Of a stretch of DNA of 64,000 nucleotides, positions 37,558 to 47,003 are shown in pieces. Origin of the DNA: Paenibacillus sp. FSL M7-0420. Its GTDB lineage: Bacteria; Bacillota; Bacilli; Paenibacillales; Paenibacillaceae. Positions within the stretch are counted from its first letter, which is position 1. Every line of letters begins with the position of its first letter. The position numbers and the translations under genes are program-made. Below the pieces are notes generated by a model, which did no database searches, was not told the DNA's origin, and saw nothing but the letters and a program-made list of their open reading frames with translations. The stretch is taken from contig NZ_JBBOCJ010000001.1 in assembly GCF_038002345.1 (NCBI RefSeq), positions 1,488,001 to 1,552,000 of the forward strand, read 5' to 3'.

Positions 37558-39504
37558 GTGGAACGTATCCGATTAACGACAGCGCAGGCGCTGGTTAAAT
37601 TTCTGAATCAGCAGTATGTGGATTACGGCGGCGGGCCGGAACGCTTCGTGCACGGGGTATTCACCGTGTTCGGGCATGGCAATGTACTTGGATTGGGGCA
37701 GGCACTGCAGGAGGCACCGGGAGAGCTGACGGTCTACCAGGGACGCAATGAGCAAGGGATGGTTCACGCGGCAACCGCATTTGCCAAGCAGAGCCGCAGA
37801 CGGAAGATTATGGCCTGTACAGCTTCAGTAGGGCCGGGGGCTGCTAACATGCTGACGGCTGCTGCAACAGCAACGGCGAATCAGATTCCTGTGCTGCTGC
37901 TGCCGGGAGATACCTTCGCTACCCGCCAGCCTGACCCGGTGCTCCAGCAGATGGAGCATACGTATAATCTGTCGATCACGGTCAATGACGCCTTCAAGGC
38001 GGTCAGCAAATACTGGGACCGTGTCACCCGGCCGGAGCAGCTAATGTCGGCCATGCTGAACGCGATGCGGGTGCTGACTGATCCGGGAGATACCGGGGCA
38101 GTTACGATTGCGCTGCCGCAGGATGTGCAGGGCGAAGCCTGGGAGTATCCGGCTGATTTCTTCCGCAAGCGGATTCACCGGGTCATCGCCCGGCTGCCTC
38201 ATCCGCAGGAGATCGCGGCTGCAGCTGAGCTGATCGCCGGCAAGCAGCGGCCGCTGCTGGTCTGCGGCGGGGGCGTCCGGTATGGGGATGCCGGAGCGGC
38301 GCTGCGTGCTTTTGCCGAGAAATTCGCCATTCCGTTCGGAGAGACCCAGGCCGGCAAAAGCGCCGTAGCCAGCAGCTTCGAGTACAACCTCGGCGGCATC
38401 GGCGTCACCGGCAACGGCTGCGCGAATGCGCTGGCCCCGGAGGCCGATCTGGTGATCGGCGTCGGCACCCGGTTCACGGACTTCACCACCGCCTCGAAGA
38501 GTCTGTTCAGTCATCCTGAGGTGGAATTCCTGACGCTGAACGCTTCGCCATATCATGCGGCCAAGCTGGATGCGCTGGCGGTGGTCTGCGATGCTGCCGA
38601 AGGCTTGAACGCCTTAGCCGCAGCGCTGGAAGAGCGGGGATACCGCTCTGCATATACGGATGAGATCACCCGGGCGAAGAAATCGTGGGCTGCGGAGCGG
38701 GAACGCCTGGCTGGTGTGGAGTATCCGGCAAACACCGGCAACACAGGTGCGTTCACCCCGGAGGTAGCCGGTCATCTCGATGAGAAGCTCCCGGAATATG
38801 CAGAGGTGCTAGGCACTTCGCTGACCCAGACGCAGGTGCTGGGGATCATTAATGAAGCTATTCCGCAGGATGCGATTGTCATCGGAGCGGCGGGTAGTCT
38901 GCCGGGAGATATGCAGCGGATGTGGAACTCGGAGGTGCCGGATACCTATCATATGGAATACGGCTTCTCGTGTATGGGCTATGAGATTGCCGGGGCGCTG
39001 GGCATCAAGCTGGCTGAGCCGGGGCGTGAAGTCTACGCGCTGGTCGGGGACGGCAGCTACCAGATGCTGCATTCCGAGCTGGTAACCAGCTTACAGGAGA
39101 ACCGGAAGATCAACGTTCTTCTGCTGGATAATGCAGGCTTCGGCTGTATCAATAACCTGCAGATGGAGCAGGGAATGGACAGCATGGCCACAGAATTCCG
39201 CCACCGGGGTACGGACGGCCAGCTCAGCGGTGAGCTGATGCGGATCGACTATGCGGCGAGTGCGGCCGGTTATGGGGTGCAGACCTTCCGCGCGTCTACA
39301 GTTGAGGAGCTTCGCACGGCCCTGGCGGCGGCCCGCCAGTCGGACCGCTCCACGCTGATCGACATCAAAGTGCTGCCGAAGACGATGACCCACGGCTATG
39401 GGGCCTGGTGGAATGTCGGGGTTGCGGAAGTGTCCGGCCAGGAAGCGGTGCAGGAGGCTTACGACCGGAAGCGCAGCGGACTTAAGACAGCCCGGAGCTA
39501 CTGA
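37558..39504 (+). CDS. iolD: 3D-(3,5/4)-trihydroxycyclohexane-1,2-dione acylhydrolase
   Basis: This 648-residue thiamine-diphosphate enzyme has the N-terminal pyrimidine-binding domain ([21 protein letters not shown], with [10 protein letters not shown]). A central domain follows ([14 protein letters not shown]). The pyrophosphate-binding motif is [20 protein letters not shown]. It opens the ring of the diketo intermediate to give 5-deoxy-glucuronate, the substrate of IolB. Start is GTG 37558 with GGGAGG upstream, 23 bases after iolA. Confidence 0.95.
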   Translation: MERIRLTTAQALVKFLNQQYVDYGGGPERFVHGVFTVFGHGNVLGLGQALQEAPGELTVYQGRNEQGMVHAATAFAKQSRRRKIMACTASVGPGAANMLTAAATATANQIPVLLLPGDTFATRQPDPVLQQMEHTYNLSITVNDAFKAVSKYWDRVTRPEQLMSAMLNAMRVLTDPGDTGAVTIALPQDVQGEAWEYPADFFRKRIHRVIARLPHPQEIAAAAELIAGKQRPLLVCGGGVRYGDAGAALRAFAEKFAIPFGETQAGKSAVASSFEYNLGGIGVTGNGCANALAPEADLVIGVGTRFTDFTTASKSLFSHPEVEFLTLNASPYHAAKLDALAVVCDAAEGLNALAAALEERGYRSAYTDEITRAKKSWAAERERLAGVEYPANTGNTGAFTPEVAGHLDEKLPEYAEVLGTSLTQTQVLGIINEAIPQDAIVIGAAGSLPGDMQRMWNSEVPDTYHMEYGFSCMGYEIAGALGIKLAEPGREVYALVGDGSYQMLHSELVTSLQENRKINVLLLDNAGFGCINNLQMEQGMDSMATEFRHRGTDGQLSGELMRIDYAASAAGYGVQTFRASTVEELRTALAAARQSDRSTLIDIKVLPKTMTHGYGAWWNVGVAEVSGQEAVQEAYDRKRSGLKTARSY

Positions 39505-39592
39505 GCGGGCGCTGAATGTGCGCGAAGCAGGGCAGACGGCGCACAGTGAATCAAGGATTATGCCACACTTGGGATAGTGGAAGGGGTAGAAC

Positions 39593-40495
39593 ATGAGCAT
39601 GTTCAGAGACAATGCCGTCCGGCTGGCGATCGCTCCGATTGCCTGGACGAATGACGATATGCCTGAGCTGGGGGGCGGCAATACGTTCGAGCAATGTATC
39701 AGCGAGATGGCGCTTGCCGGATATGAGGGCAGCGAGGTGGGCAACAAGTATCCGCGTTCCCCGGAGCGGCTGCACAGGGCACTGGAGCTGCGCGGTCTGA
39801 GTATCGCCAGTGCCTGGTTCAGCGCCTTCCTGACGGTGCGCCCATATGAGGAGACAGCGGAAGCCTTCCGTGCGCACCGGGATTTCCTGCATGAGATGGG
39901 CGCCAAGGTCATTGTCGTATCCGAGCAGGGCCGGAGCATTCAGGGGCAGATGGATACGCCGTTGTTCGCTGATAAGCCGGTATTCACCGATAGCGAATGG
40001 ACCACGCTCGCAGAGGGTCTGGGCGGACTCGGGCGGCTGGCGGCAGAGAAGGGCATGACGCTGGTGTATCACCATCACATGGGCACCGGGGTGCAGACCG
40101 CAGCGGAGATTGCCCGGCTGATGGAGCTTACAGATTCTAATGAAGTATCACTGCTATACGATACGGGACATCTGGCCTTCTCCGGCGAGAATCCTCTGGA
40201 GGTGCTGCGTGAGCATCTGCCGCGGATTAAGCATGTTCATCTGAAGGACATCCGGCCGGAGGTAGTCGAGCGGGTGAAGGCAGAGAACCTAAGCTTCCTT
40301 CAGGCGGTAAAAGCGGGAGCCTTCACTGTACCGGGGGATGGCTGCCTCGCGTTCGGAGAGATTTTTGCCGAACTGGCTGCCTCGCCCTATACGGGATGGT
40401 TCGTTGTTGAAGCGGAGCAGGACCCGGCGCTGGCCGATCCGCTGGAATATGCAATCAAGGCGCGGCGGTATATCCGGGAGCATAGCGGTTTGTAG
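39593..40495 (+). CDS. iolE: Inosose dehydratase
   Basis: This 300-residue TIM-barrel protein of the AP-endonuclease-2/sugar isomerase fold opens with [21 protein letters not shown], written here in parts as [12 protein letters not shown] and LGGGN, which is specific to IolE. Metal-binding residues are visible in [21 protein letters not shown] and [11 protein letters not shown]. It dehydrates 2-keto-myo-inositol to the trihydroxycyclohexanedione that IolD opens. It is last in the operon and is followed by a terminator. The aldolase gene iolJ and an inositol transporter are not in the window. Confidence 0.95.
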   Translation: MSMFRDNAVRLAIAPIAWTNDDMPELGGGNTFEQCISEMALAGYEGSEVGNKYPRSPERLHRALELRGLSIASAWFSAFLTVRPYEETAEAFRAHRDFLHEMGAKVIVVSEQGRSIQGQMDTPLFADKPVFTDSEWTTLAEGLGGLGRLAAEKGMTLVYHHHMGTGVQTAAEIARLMELTDSNEVSLLYDTGHLAFSGENPLEVLREHLPRIKHVHLKDIRPEVVERVKAENLSFLQAVKAGAFTVPGDGCLAFGEIFAELAASPYTGWFVVEAEQDPALADPLEYAIKARRYIREHSGL

Positions 40496-40560
40496 CCTGC
40501 GGGTTTAGGGTGACCGCCTTAGGATAGTTGATGTATAAAAGAGTATATGGTTTGAACATC

Positions 40561-40580
40561 TCACCCTTCGGGGTGATTTT
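40561..40580 (+). terminator. UUCG tetraloop terminator of the iol operon
   Basis: TCACCC and GGGTGA flank TTCG at 40561-40576 and are followed by TTTTGTTATT. Confidence 0.7.
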
Positions 40581-40640
40581 GTTATTGTACGGGCTGCGGG
40601 TGGAATGACTTTATCTGGTTAGCTGGAGGGGAAGCGCATG

Positions 40641-40649
40641 TGCTATAAT
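40641..40649 (+). promoter_or_regulatory. Extended -10 promoter of the AraC sensor gene
   Basis: TGCTATAAT has the TGn extension plus a perfect TATAAT. No strong -35 stands upstream. It is about 150 bases before the 40800 start. The rest of the 40496-40799 gap shows only the iol terminator. Confidence 0.5.
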
Positions 40650-40799
40650 GGCAGGAATTCGAACGGCGGTTAGTTCTGCCAGTTGCACAGTTGAAATAGG
40701 CCTGATGTCCAGGATTGCCGCAGAGCACCTTTGGATGACGGGTGTTTGAAGCGGCCGGATACGGCCGGGTATCCTGATGGTTGTGGAGGAGGTTGACGA

Positions 40800-43067
40800 A
40801 TGTCCCGTTCCTGGTATCGCCGGTTGCTGCTGTCTTATTTCCCTATATTTCTGCTGACGGTGACGATTCTGATCTTTGCCTCATTTGTGTTCATTAATGA
40901 TATCTCCCGGACGGGGACGAAGAAGGCAGACCGCATCTCCGCCAGCTATCTCAGGGATAGTGTAGACCGGACGATCAAAGAAGCCGAGCTGTCGGTGCTG
41001 GATGCGGTAGAGCGGAGCGAGGTCTACAAACGTTATTTCAATACGCAGAGCCAGCCGGACCAGGCGACGATCTATGCGGTTGCCCAGAGTCTGCGCAATC
41101 TGATACAAGAATCCTCATATATCCAGTCAGTCTATTTGTATGACCGGGTGCGTGGAAGCGTTCTAACCGATACGGGGCTGAAGGAGCTGGAGGGATTCGC
41201 CGATGAGGACTGGATCAGGGCCATGACTTCGACTCCGGCAGTACCGGAAGGCTGGCAACCGGTCAGGGATTATCATTCGGGTCTGTCCCAGCGTACAGAA
41301 ATTCGCGTACTGACTACCAATAAAGCAATGCCGCTTCCTTTCGGCTCCGGGGGGATACTGGTCATCAATATCAAAATGAGTGCCCTGGAGCAGCTCATCG
41401 ACAGCATGGTTAACCAGCAGCTCTCGTTCATGACTATTCTGGACGGCAATGGCAACACCGTATACCAGGCTCATTCCGATACAGAAGGTGCTGCTGACGG
41501 CAAGGTGCTGAACACACTTAAGCTGGAGAGAAACGGCTGGACGTTCGCAAGTGGAATCAAGGCGGGGAATCTGTTCAGCTGGGTCTCTGTGATCTCTTAT
41601 CTCTGGGTAGCGATTGCGGTGGGGACCGTGGTCTGTGCGGTATTGTATCTGATCTATGTCACCCGGCGCAATTATAAGCCGATCCAGGTGATTATGAACC
41701 GGATTGAGGGCCATCAGATCCGCACGATGGATCAGTCTACCGACAGGCCGGACGAGATGATGCTGATAGACGGCGTGCTGGAGAATCTGATTAACCACAT
41801 GACCGATTATGATACCAAAACCAGGGAGAACCTGCTGCTGCAGCGCAGCAAGCTGTTCACCGATCTGCTGCACAGCGAGCGGCTGGAGCAGGTGACCCGG
41901 CGGCTGGAGGAGCTGTCTCCGCTTACCGGTGCGAATGCTTCCTCGCGCTTCATCGTTGTGCTTGGGGAGATTAACCGCTATGAGCAGGTATTCGAGGACC
42001 GGTATACCCGGGGGGATCAGAATACGCTGAAGTTTGCCCTGATGAATGTATTTCAGGAATTGGCACGGAATGCGGAGCTGCAGGGATGGGCAGAATGGGT
42101 GGGAACCGAACGTGCAGCGATTCTGTTCCTGGCGACCGGCAGCGATCAGGAGATGGAGACCAAGCTCCGGGTCTTCGCGGAGGATTGCCGCTCCTGGGTC
42201 GAGCAGAATCTGCGGATCTCGCTCAGCTTCGGCATCGGCTCCGCTGCCGCCGGACCGGGGATGATCCGGGAGTCTTATGCGGCAGCCGAATATGTAATGC
42301 AGCACAAGCTGCTGATTCATGAGGATATTGTCCTGGCAGGCAGCGGCGAAGCGCGCCAGCCGCTGCTTGAGACGTATAAATATCTGCAGATGATTGCTGA
42401 ATTCGTGAAGTATTTCCGCATGTCGAGCGGCCAGTGGCGGGAGCAGCTGGAACGGATCTTCGAGGCGTTTGAACAGGATTTCCTGAAGGACGAGGAGATC
42501 CGTTCCCTGATCCAGGCTATGCTGCAGATGCTGAGCCGGGAAGTGGCGGTGATGTCTGAGCAGCTGCAGGACGAGCTGTCGGCAGAGAATGCCGAGGTCC
42601 GGCTGAAGCAATTGGAGGAGGCCGAGGCGCTCCATGAAGTGAAGACGGTTCTATTCGAATATGTCACCGATTTATTCCGCACCTATGTCTCTGCCAGCGA
42701 GACGAAGAGCTACCGGGCCATGGTCAATGAGATGAAGGATTATATCGAAGAGAATTTCACTAATCCCGATCTCTCGCTGAAGCATCTGAGCGACCGGTTC
42801 CAGGTCTCCGGCAAATACGCCAGCTATCTGTTCAAGACCGAATTCAAAATGAAGTTCGTGGATTTCCTCACCGAGCTGCGGATGAAGGAAGCGGAGCAGC
42901 TGCTGATAGATACGGATTGTTCCCTCCAGGATATCGCACTTCAAGTAGGGTATGCGAATGCCATTTCATTCGGAAGAGTCTTCAAGCGGATTGCCGGCAT
43001 CACGCCGGGTGATTACCGCTCCTCCAGACGCCGCGAAGCAGCCTCCAGATTGGAGCCGCAGGACTAG
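40800..43067 (+). CDS. Membrane-anchored AraC-family sensor-regulator
   Basis: This 755-residue protein has a membrane helix at about 9-31 (LLSYFPIFLLTVTILIFASF) and an extracellular Cache-like sensor region (about 35-265). A second helix at about 270-292 follows (SVISYLWVAIAVGTVVCAVLYLIYV), cited in part. A cytoplasmic linker then leads to the double AraC helix-turn-helix at the end (LKHLSDRFQVSGKYASYLF and LQDIALQVGYANAISFGRVF). Such one-protein sensors sit beside LplA/YtcQ-type oligosaccharide importers in Paenibacillus and activate them. The importer lipoprotein begins 410 bases downstream, so that is the likely target. Confidence 0.92.
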   Translation: MSRSWYRRLLLSYFPIFLLTVTILIFASFVFINDISRTGTKKADRISASYLRDSVDRTIKEAELSVLDAVERSEVYKRYFNTQSQPDQATIYAVAQSLRNLIQESSYIQSVYLYDRVRGSVLTDTGLKELEGFADEDWIRAMTSTPAVPEGWQPVRDYHSGLSQRTEIRVLTTNKAMPLPFGSGGILVINIKMSALEQLIDSMVNQQLSFMTILDGNGNTVYQAHSDTEGAADGKVLNTLKLERNGWTFASGIKAGNLFSWVSVISYLWVAIAVGTVVCAVLYLIYVTRRNYKPIQVIMNRIEGHQIRTMDQSTDRPDEMMLIDGVLENLINHMTDYDTKTRENLLLQRSKLFTDLLHSERLEQVTRRLEELSPLTGANASSRFIVVLGEINRYEQVFEDRYTRGDQNTLKFALMNVFQELARNAELQGWAEWVGTERAAILFLATGSDQEMETKLRVFAEDCRSWVEQNLRISLSFGIGSAAAGPGMIRESYAAAEYVMQHKLLIHEDIVLAGSGEARQPLLETYKYLQMIAEFVKYFRMSSGQWREQLERIFEAFEQDFLKDEEIRSLIQAMLQMLSREVAVMSEQLQDELSAENAEVRLKQLEEAEALHEVKTVLFEYVTDLFRTYVSASETKSYRAMVNEMKDYIEENFTNPDLSLKHLSDRFQVSGKYASYLFKTEFKMKFVDFLTELRMKEAEQLLIDTDCSLQDIALQVGYANAISFGRVFKRIAGITPGDYRSSRRREAASRLEPQD

Positions 43068-43141
43068 AGTGAGCTGGGGCAATGAAGAAATTCCGTTTGA
43101 TGGTGAAGCATGGGATTCATCTGCCGCATTCGTGTAAGGTC

Positions 43142-43207
43142 CAGGCCGCATTTCTCTTACGCCAACCTCTGAACAAGGGGGCGAATAGCGATGCGGCCTG
43201 TATTTTT
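43142..43207 (+). terminator. Hairpin terminator or attenuator after the AraC gene
   Basis: CAGGCCGCAT at 43142-43151 pairs with ATGCGGCCTG at 43191-43200 across a 39-base loop and is followed by TATTTTT. Confidence 0.65.
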
Positions 43208-43300
43208 GCCGATATGAAAGCGGTTTATTGTACGAAAATCGTTGGTCGGATAAACCGGATGTCCGAATTCAGGCGCTTTACCGCATCCGAAACAGGTTTA

Positions 43301-43330
43301 TTGTCAGACCTGCGAAAGTTATGGAATACT
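43301..43330 (+). promoter_or_regulatory. Promoter of the sugar ABC importer operon
   Basis: TTGTCA at 43301-43306 and AATACT at 43325-43330 are 18 bases apart, in the 410-base gap between the AraC gene and the lipoprotein gene; no other gene is supported there. Confidence 0.45.
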
Positions 43331-43477
43331 GTGGTCATCCCGCAGCAGCAAGCAGCTTTGAAACACTGGGGCCAGCCTACATGAACGGGATGAACGAATA
43401 AGAAATACGGGCATCATCAAGCTCGGGGGTATCATGAAGTCACCATTATAGCCTGCTAAGGCGAGGGAGATGGAACA

Positions 43478-45091
43478 ATGACAGTGAACGTAAACCAAAG
43501 AGTTCTGAAGAAGGCAATCGGCATCGGCTTGACCGCAGTAATGGGAGCTACTCTGCTTGCAGGCTGTTCCTCGGACGGTAAATCGAATTCGGCAGCCGGA
43601 GGTACAGACGCACCCGGGAAGAGCGCAGAACGCGTAACCTTGAAGGTGGAGATCTTCGACCGCGGTAAAACGCCGAAGCAATACACCATTACCAATAACT
43701 TCATGTCCCAGATGATTCAGAAAAATTTCGGTGATCCGAATAATATCAATGTAGAATTCGTCCCGGTGCAGCGTTCGGAGGAAGTGACCAAGCTGAACGT
43801 GCTGATGGCCAGTAATACGGATGTGCCGGATATTGTCTTCACTTATGATTCCAGTGTCTTCTACCGTTACGCCCAGCAGGGCGGGTTGACCGACGTGGGC
43901 TCCTTATTAGAGGAGCACGGCCAGACGCTGAAGAAATTCATTGGTGACGAGACGATGGCCTTCGGCCAGCTCGACGGCAAGCAGTTCGCGATCCCGGGTA
44001 AACGGGCGATTACAGGCCGCTACGCTTCATACATCCGCCAGGACTGGCTGGATAAGCTGGGGCTGCCGGTACCGAAGAACACCGATGAGCTGTACACTAC
44101 TTTGAAAGCGTTTAAAGAGAAGGACCCGGGCGGTCTTGGCAGCAAAACCATTCCGATGGGCATGTCCCTCGGCTCCGCTCAGCTGGAAACCCTGATCTAC
44201 TCCTTCATCAAGCCGATCAGCGGCGACCTTACTTACAGCCAGCGCTACGAGCTGCCGCTGCATGAGGGCTTCAAGGATGCGGCACAGTTCCTCAACAAGC
44301 TCTACAATGAAGGGCTGGTCAGCAAGGACTTCAGTCTGGATGAAGACAAAGCCCAGGTATCCAAGGATATTCAGAACGGCAACGTCGGCTTCTGGTCGGA
44401 GGATGTGGATAGTATGTTTTATGCAGATGGCACTCTTGATAATCTCTACAAGAATGTGCCGGGCAGCAAGGTGCTGCCGGCGGATATCCTCACCAATGCC
44501 AAGGTGGACAATAAATATATCAAATCCCGCTATGCCTCGAACGGCATGTACATCATGATCCCTAAGAGCAGCAAGCGTGCGGTGGAAGCGGTGAAATATC
44601 TCGATTGGATGGCGACTGGCAACAACCTGATCGACATCTACAACGGCGTTGAAGGCGAGAACTATGATATGGTGGACGGCATCCCTGTCGTTAAGGCTGA
44701 TGTGTCCCAGGAATTCCAAGACCGTCTGTTCACTTCCGGGGACACCGCGATCATCTCTAACGGTAAGAACCTCGGCGATCAGGCTACCAATGAGAAAGCC
44801 TGGATTCTGGGCTTCCCTGCCAACAACCAGGAGGCGCTGAAGCAGTCGATTGACATTGCCAACACGGATACTGTGGGCCCTATCGTCTTCGGCAAGCCGA
44901 TTGAATCGGAATCGAAATACGGCACTACGCTCAGCGACAAGCTTAACGTGATTATCGTGAAGACTGCGATGGCGAAGCCGGATCAATTCGATACTATTTT
45001 CGAACAGGAAATGAAGGACTACATGTCTCTGGGCGGAGACAAGCTGAAAGCGGAGCTGGAGCAGGCGCTTACAGAGATTTCAGCCAAATAA
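43478..45091 (+). CDS. Extracellular solute-binding lipoprotein of a sugar ABC importer
   Basis: This 537-residue protein has a lipoprotein signal peptide. The lipobox is LLAGC, with the lipidated Cys near residue 29, followed by a Ser/Gly/Asp-rich tether. The body is of the family 1 type (LplA/YtcQ) with DIVFTYDSSVFYRYAQQGG near 125 and IMIPKSSKRAVEAVKYLDWM near 365. These large binding proteins capture oligosaccharides such as those from pectin or hemicellulose. AGGGAG precedes ATG 43478. Two permeases follow; no ATPase is present, so a shared ATPase such as MsmX encoded elsewhere is expected. Confidence 0.93.
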   Translation: MTVNVNQRVLKKAIGIGLTAVMGATLLAGCSSDGKSNSAAGGTDAPGKSAERVTLKVEIFDRGKTPKQYTITNNFMSQMIQKNFGDPNNINVEFVPVQRSEEVTKLNVLMASNTDVPDIVFTYDSSVFYRYAQQGGLTDVGSLLEEHGQTLKKFIGDETMAFGQLDGKQFAIPGKRAITGRYASYIRQDWLDKLGLPVPKNTDELYTTLKAFKEKDPGGLGSKTIPMGMSLGSAQLETLIYSFIKPISGDLTYSQRYELPLHEGFKDAAQFLNKLYNEGLVSKDFSLDEDKAQVSKDIQNGNVGFWSEDVDSMFYADGTLDNLYKNVPGSKVLPADILTNAKVDNKYIKSRYASNGMYIMIPKSSKRAVEAVKYLDWMATGNNLIDIYNGVEGENYDMVDGIPVVKADVSQEFQDRLFTSGDTAIISNGKNLGDQATNEKAWILGFPANNQEALKQSIDIANTDTVGPIVFGKPIESESKYGTTLSDKLNVIIVKTAMAKPDQFDTIFEQEMKDYMSLGGDKLKAELEQALTEISAK

Positions 45092-45104
45092 ACTAAAAAA
45101 AGTG

Positions 45105-45146
45105 AAAACCGGGGGGAGCTGGCATGCTGCTCTGCCCGGTTTTTTC
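45105..45146 (+). terminator. Intra-operon terminator after the binding protein
   Basis: AAAACCGGG at 45105-45113 pairs with CCCGGTTTT at 45135-45143, followed by a T-run. Partial termination here would keep binding protein levels above permease levels. Confidence 0.75.
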
Positions 45147-45165
45147 TCCATAGGAGGAGAGGAAC

Positions 45166-46068
45166 TTGAGCAAAGCGTCTTACATCAGAAGGTACTGGCA
45201 ACTATACGCGCTGCTTTCACTGCCCATTATGTATTTCCTGATTTTCCGCTACGGCCCGATGTACGGGGTGCAGATTGCCTTTAAGGATTTCAACCTGTTC
45301 CAGGGCATCAACGGCAGTGAGTGGATCGGCCTCGATGCATTCCGCGAAGTGTTTGGCATGAAGGAGTTTTACAGCAGTCTGCGCAATACGTTTATGCTGA
45401 ATTTTCTCGATTTGATCGTGTCTTTCCCGGCCCCGATTATTCTGGCTATTATGCTGTATGAAGTGAAGTCGGTATGGTTCAAAAAAATATCACAGACCCT
45501 CCTCTACATTCCCCATTTCATTTCCTGGGTGATTATCGGGGGGATCGTCTATCAATTGTTCGGCAACCAATCCGGTATGGTAAACGGTGTGCTGGAGAGC
45601 ATGGGGCTGAACCCTATTCCTTTTTTGACCGAAAAAAATCCATGGCTGATTACCTACCTGTTCACGGGTGTCTGGCAAAGTGCCGGCTGGGGGACCATCC
45701 TGTATCTGGCGGCGCTTACCGGTGTCAACCGCGAGCTGTTCGAGGCTGCTGAAGTGGATGGGGCTACCCGGATGAAGAAGATCTTCTACATTACGCTCCC
45801 GAGTATCAAACCAACCATTATTACCCTGCTCATTCTCAACCTGGGGAAAATGGTCAGCATCGGCTTCGATCGTCCTTACATCATCGGGAATACGGCAGTG
45901 CGCGAATACTCCGATGTGCTTAGTACCTTCGTCTACCGGATTGGTCTGGAGTCGGGCCAGTATACGCTGGCAACTGTAGTTGGATTGTTCCAGGCGGTGG
46001 TTGGACTGGTGTTCATCCTTGGTTCCAATTATATATCGAAAAAAGTGACCGGCGACGGCATTCTATGA
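45166..46068 (+). CDS. ABC sugar importer permease, LplB-like
   Basis: This 300-residue protein has six membrane segments, the first at about 14-32 (LYALLSLPIMYFLIFRYGPM). The ATPase-contact EAA loop reads EAAEVDGATRMKKIFYITLPSI (quoted in parts: EAAEVDGATR and FYITLPSI). The start is TTG 45166 with AGGAGAGG upstream. It is the first of the two permeases that form the membrane channel for the upstream binding protein. Confidence 0.93.
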   Translation: MSKASYIRRYWQLYALLSLPIMYFLIFRYGPMYGVQIAFKDFNLFQGINGSEWIGLDAFREVFGMKEFYSSLRNTFMLNFLDLIVSFPAPIILAIMLYEVKSVWFKKISQTLLYIPHFISWVIIGGIVYQLFGNQSGMVNGVLESMGLNPIPFLTEKNPWLITYLFTGVWQSAGWGTILYLAALTGVNRELFEAAEVDGATRMKKIFYITLPSIKPTIITLLILNLGKMVSIGFDRPYIIGNTAVREYSDVLSTFVYRIGLESGQYTLATVVGLFQAVVGLVFILGSNYISKKVTGDGIL

Positions 46069-46093
46069 TTATACAGAAAGGAGGCGGAGTACG

Positions 46094-46966
46094 ATGAGTG
46101 AACGTACCTCTAACCGGATATTCGATATCGTTAACGTTACCTTTATTGCGCTGTTCGTGCTGTTCTGCCTGGCTCCGTTTATACACGTTATTGCGGTGTC
46201 CCTCAGCTCCACGCGGGCTATTACTTCCGGGGAAGTTACGATTTTCCCGATTGAGCTGAACTGGAAGGCGTATGTGCAGGTCTTCACCGACAATGCGATG
46301 ATCCGCTCGCTGATCTTCACCATTATTTTGACGATTGCGACTACGGTATTATGTATGCTTTTCACCGTTGCAGCTGCTTACCCGCTGACCAAAAGCAAGC
46401 TGAAGGGCCGTACGATGTTCATGTACCTGATCATCATCACCATGTTCTTCAGCGGCGGTATTATTCCTGAATATCTGCTGATCCGTGATCTGCATATGAT
46501 CGATTCCGTGTGGTCGCTGATTCTGCCCGGTCTGGTCAGCCCGTTCAACCTGATTATCCTGATCTCCTTCTTCCGCAGCATTCCGCCGAGTCTGGAAGAG
46601 TCCGCAGAGATTGACGGCAGCTCGCATTTCCGCACCCTCATGAAAATTGTTCTGCCATTATCCATGCCGGTTATGGCTACACTCGCGCTCTTCTATGCGG
46701 TGGGACGCTGGAACGGATTCCAGGATTCCCTGATGTATATCAATAATCCCGATCTGTATCCGCTTCAGCTGAAGCTTTTCCAGATGGTTCAGAACAATAT
46801 GATCACTGAGCTGACGAATCTGGAGGGGGCGGCCCGCACCAAGCTTCCGCCGGAGAGCCTCAAGGCCGCTACTGTCGTCTTCGCCACGGTACCGATTCTG
46901 GTCGTCTATCCTTGGCTGCAGAAATATTTCGTCAGCGGTGTTATGCTGGGAGCTGTGAAGGGCTAA
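46094..46966 (+). CDS. ABC sugar importer permease, YtcP/LplC-like
   Basis: This 290-residue protein has six membrane segments. SAEIDGSSHFRTLMKIVLPLS serves as the EAA loop (key residues E, D, G and the LPLS end). The typical YtcP C-terminus is PILVVYPWLQKYFVSGVMLGAVKG, of which the last six residues are VMLGAVKG in part. AAAGGAGG precedes ATG 46094, 26 bases after the first permease, with which it forms a heterodimer. Confidence 0.93.
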   Translation: MSERTSNRIFDIVNVTFIALFVLFCLAPFIHVIAVSLSSTRAITSGEVTIFPIELNWKAYVQVFTDNAMIRSLIFTIILTIATTVLCMLFTVAAAYPLTKSKLKGRTMFMYLIIITMFFSGGIIPEYLLIRDLHMIDSVWSLILPGLVSPFNLIILISFFRSIPPSLEESAEIDGSSHFRTLMKIVLPLSMPVMATLALFYAVGRWNGFQDSLMYINNPDLYPLQLKLFQMVQNNMITELTNLEGAARTKLPPESLKAATVVFATVPILVVYPWLQKYFVSGVMLGAVKG

Positions 46967-47003
46967 TTCAACATACTTAAGCGTTGCGAGAGGAGACACG
47001 GTC

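Noticed and set aside
41163..42635. 490-codon frame opposite the AraC sensor gene
   Set aside because: Shadow of a GC-rich gene; the sense product has full AraC motifs.
43212..43226. A cre-like word before the importer operon
   Set aside because: TGAAAGCGGTTTAT lacks the terminal CA of the consensus and differs at two key positions.
43082..43384. 100-codon frame between the AraC and binding-protein genes
   Set aside because: It contains the terminator hairpin at 43142-43207 and the promoter at 43301, so it is control DNA.
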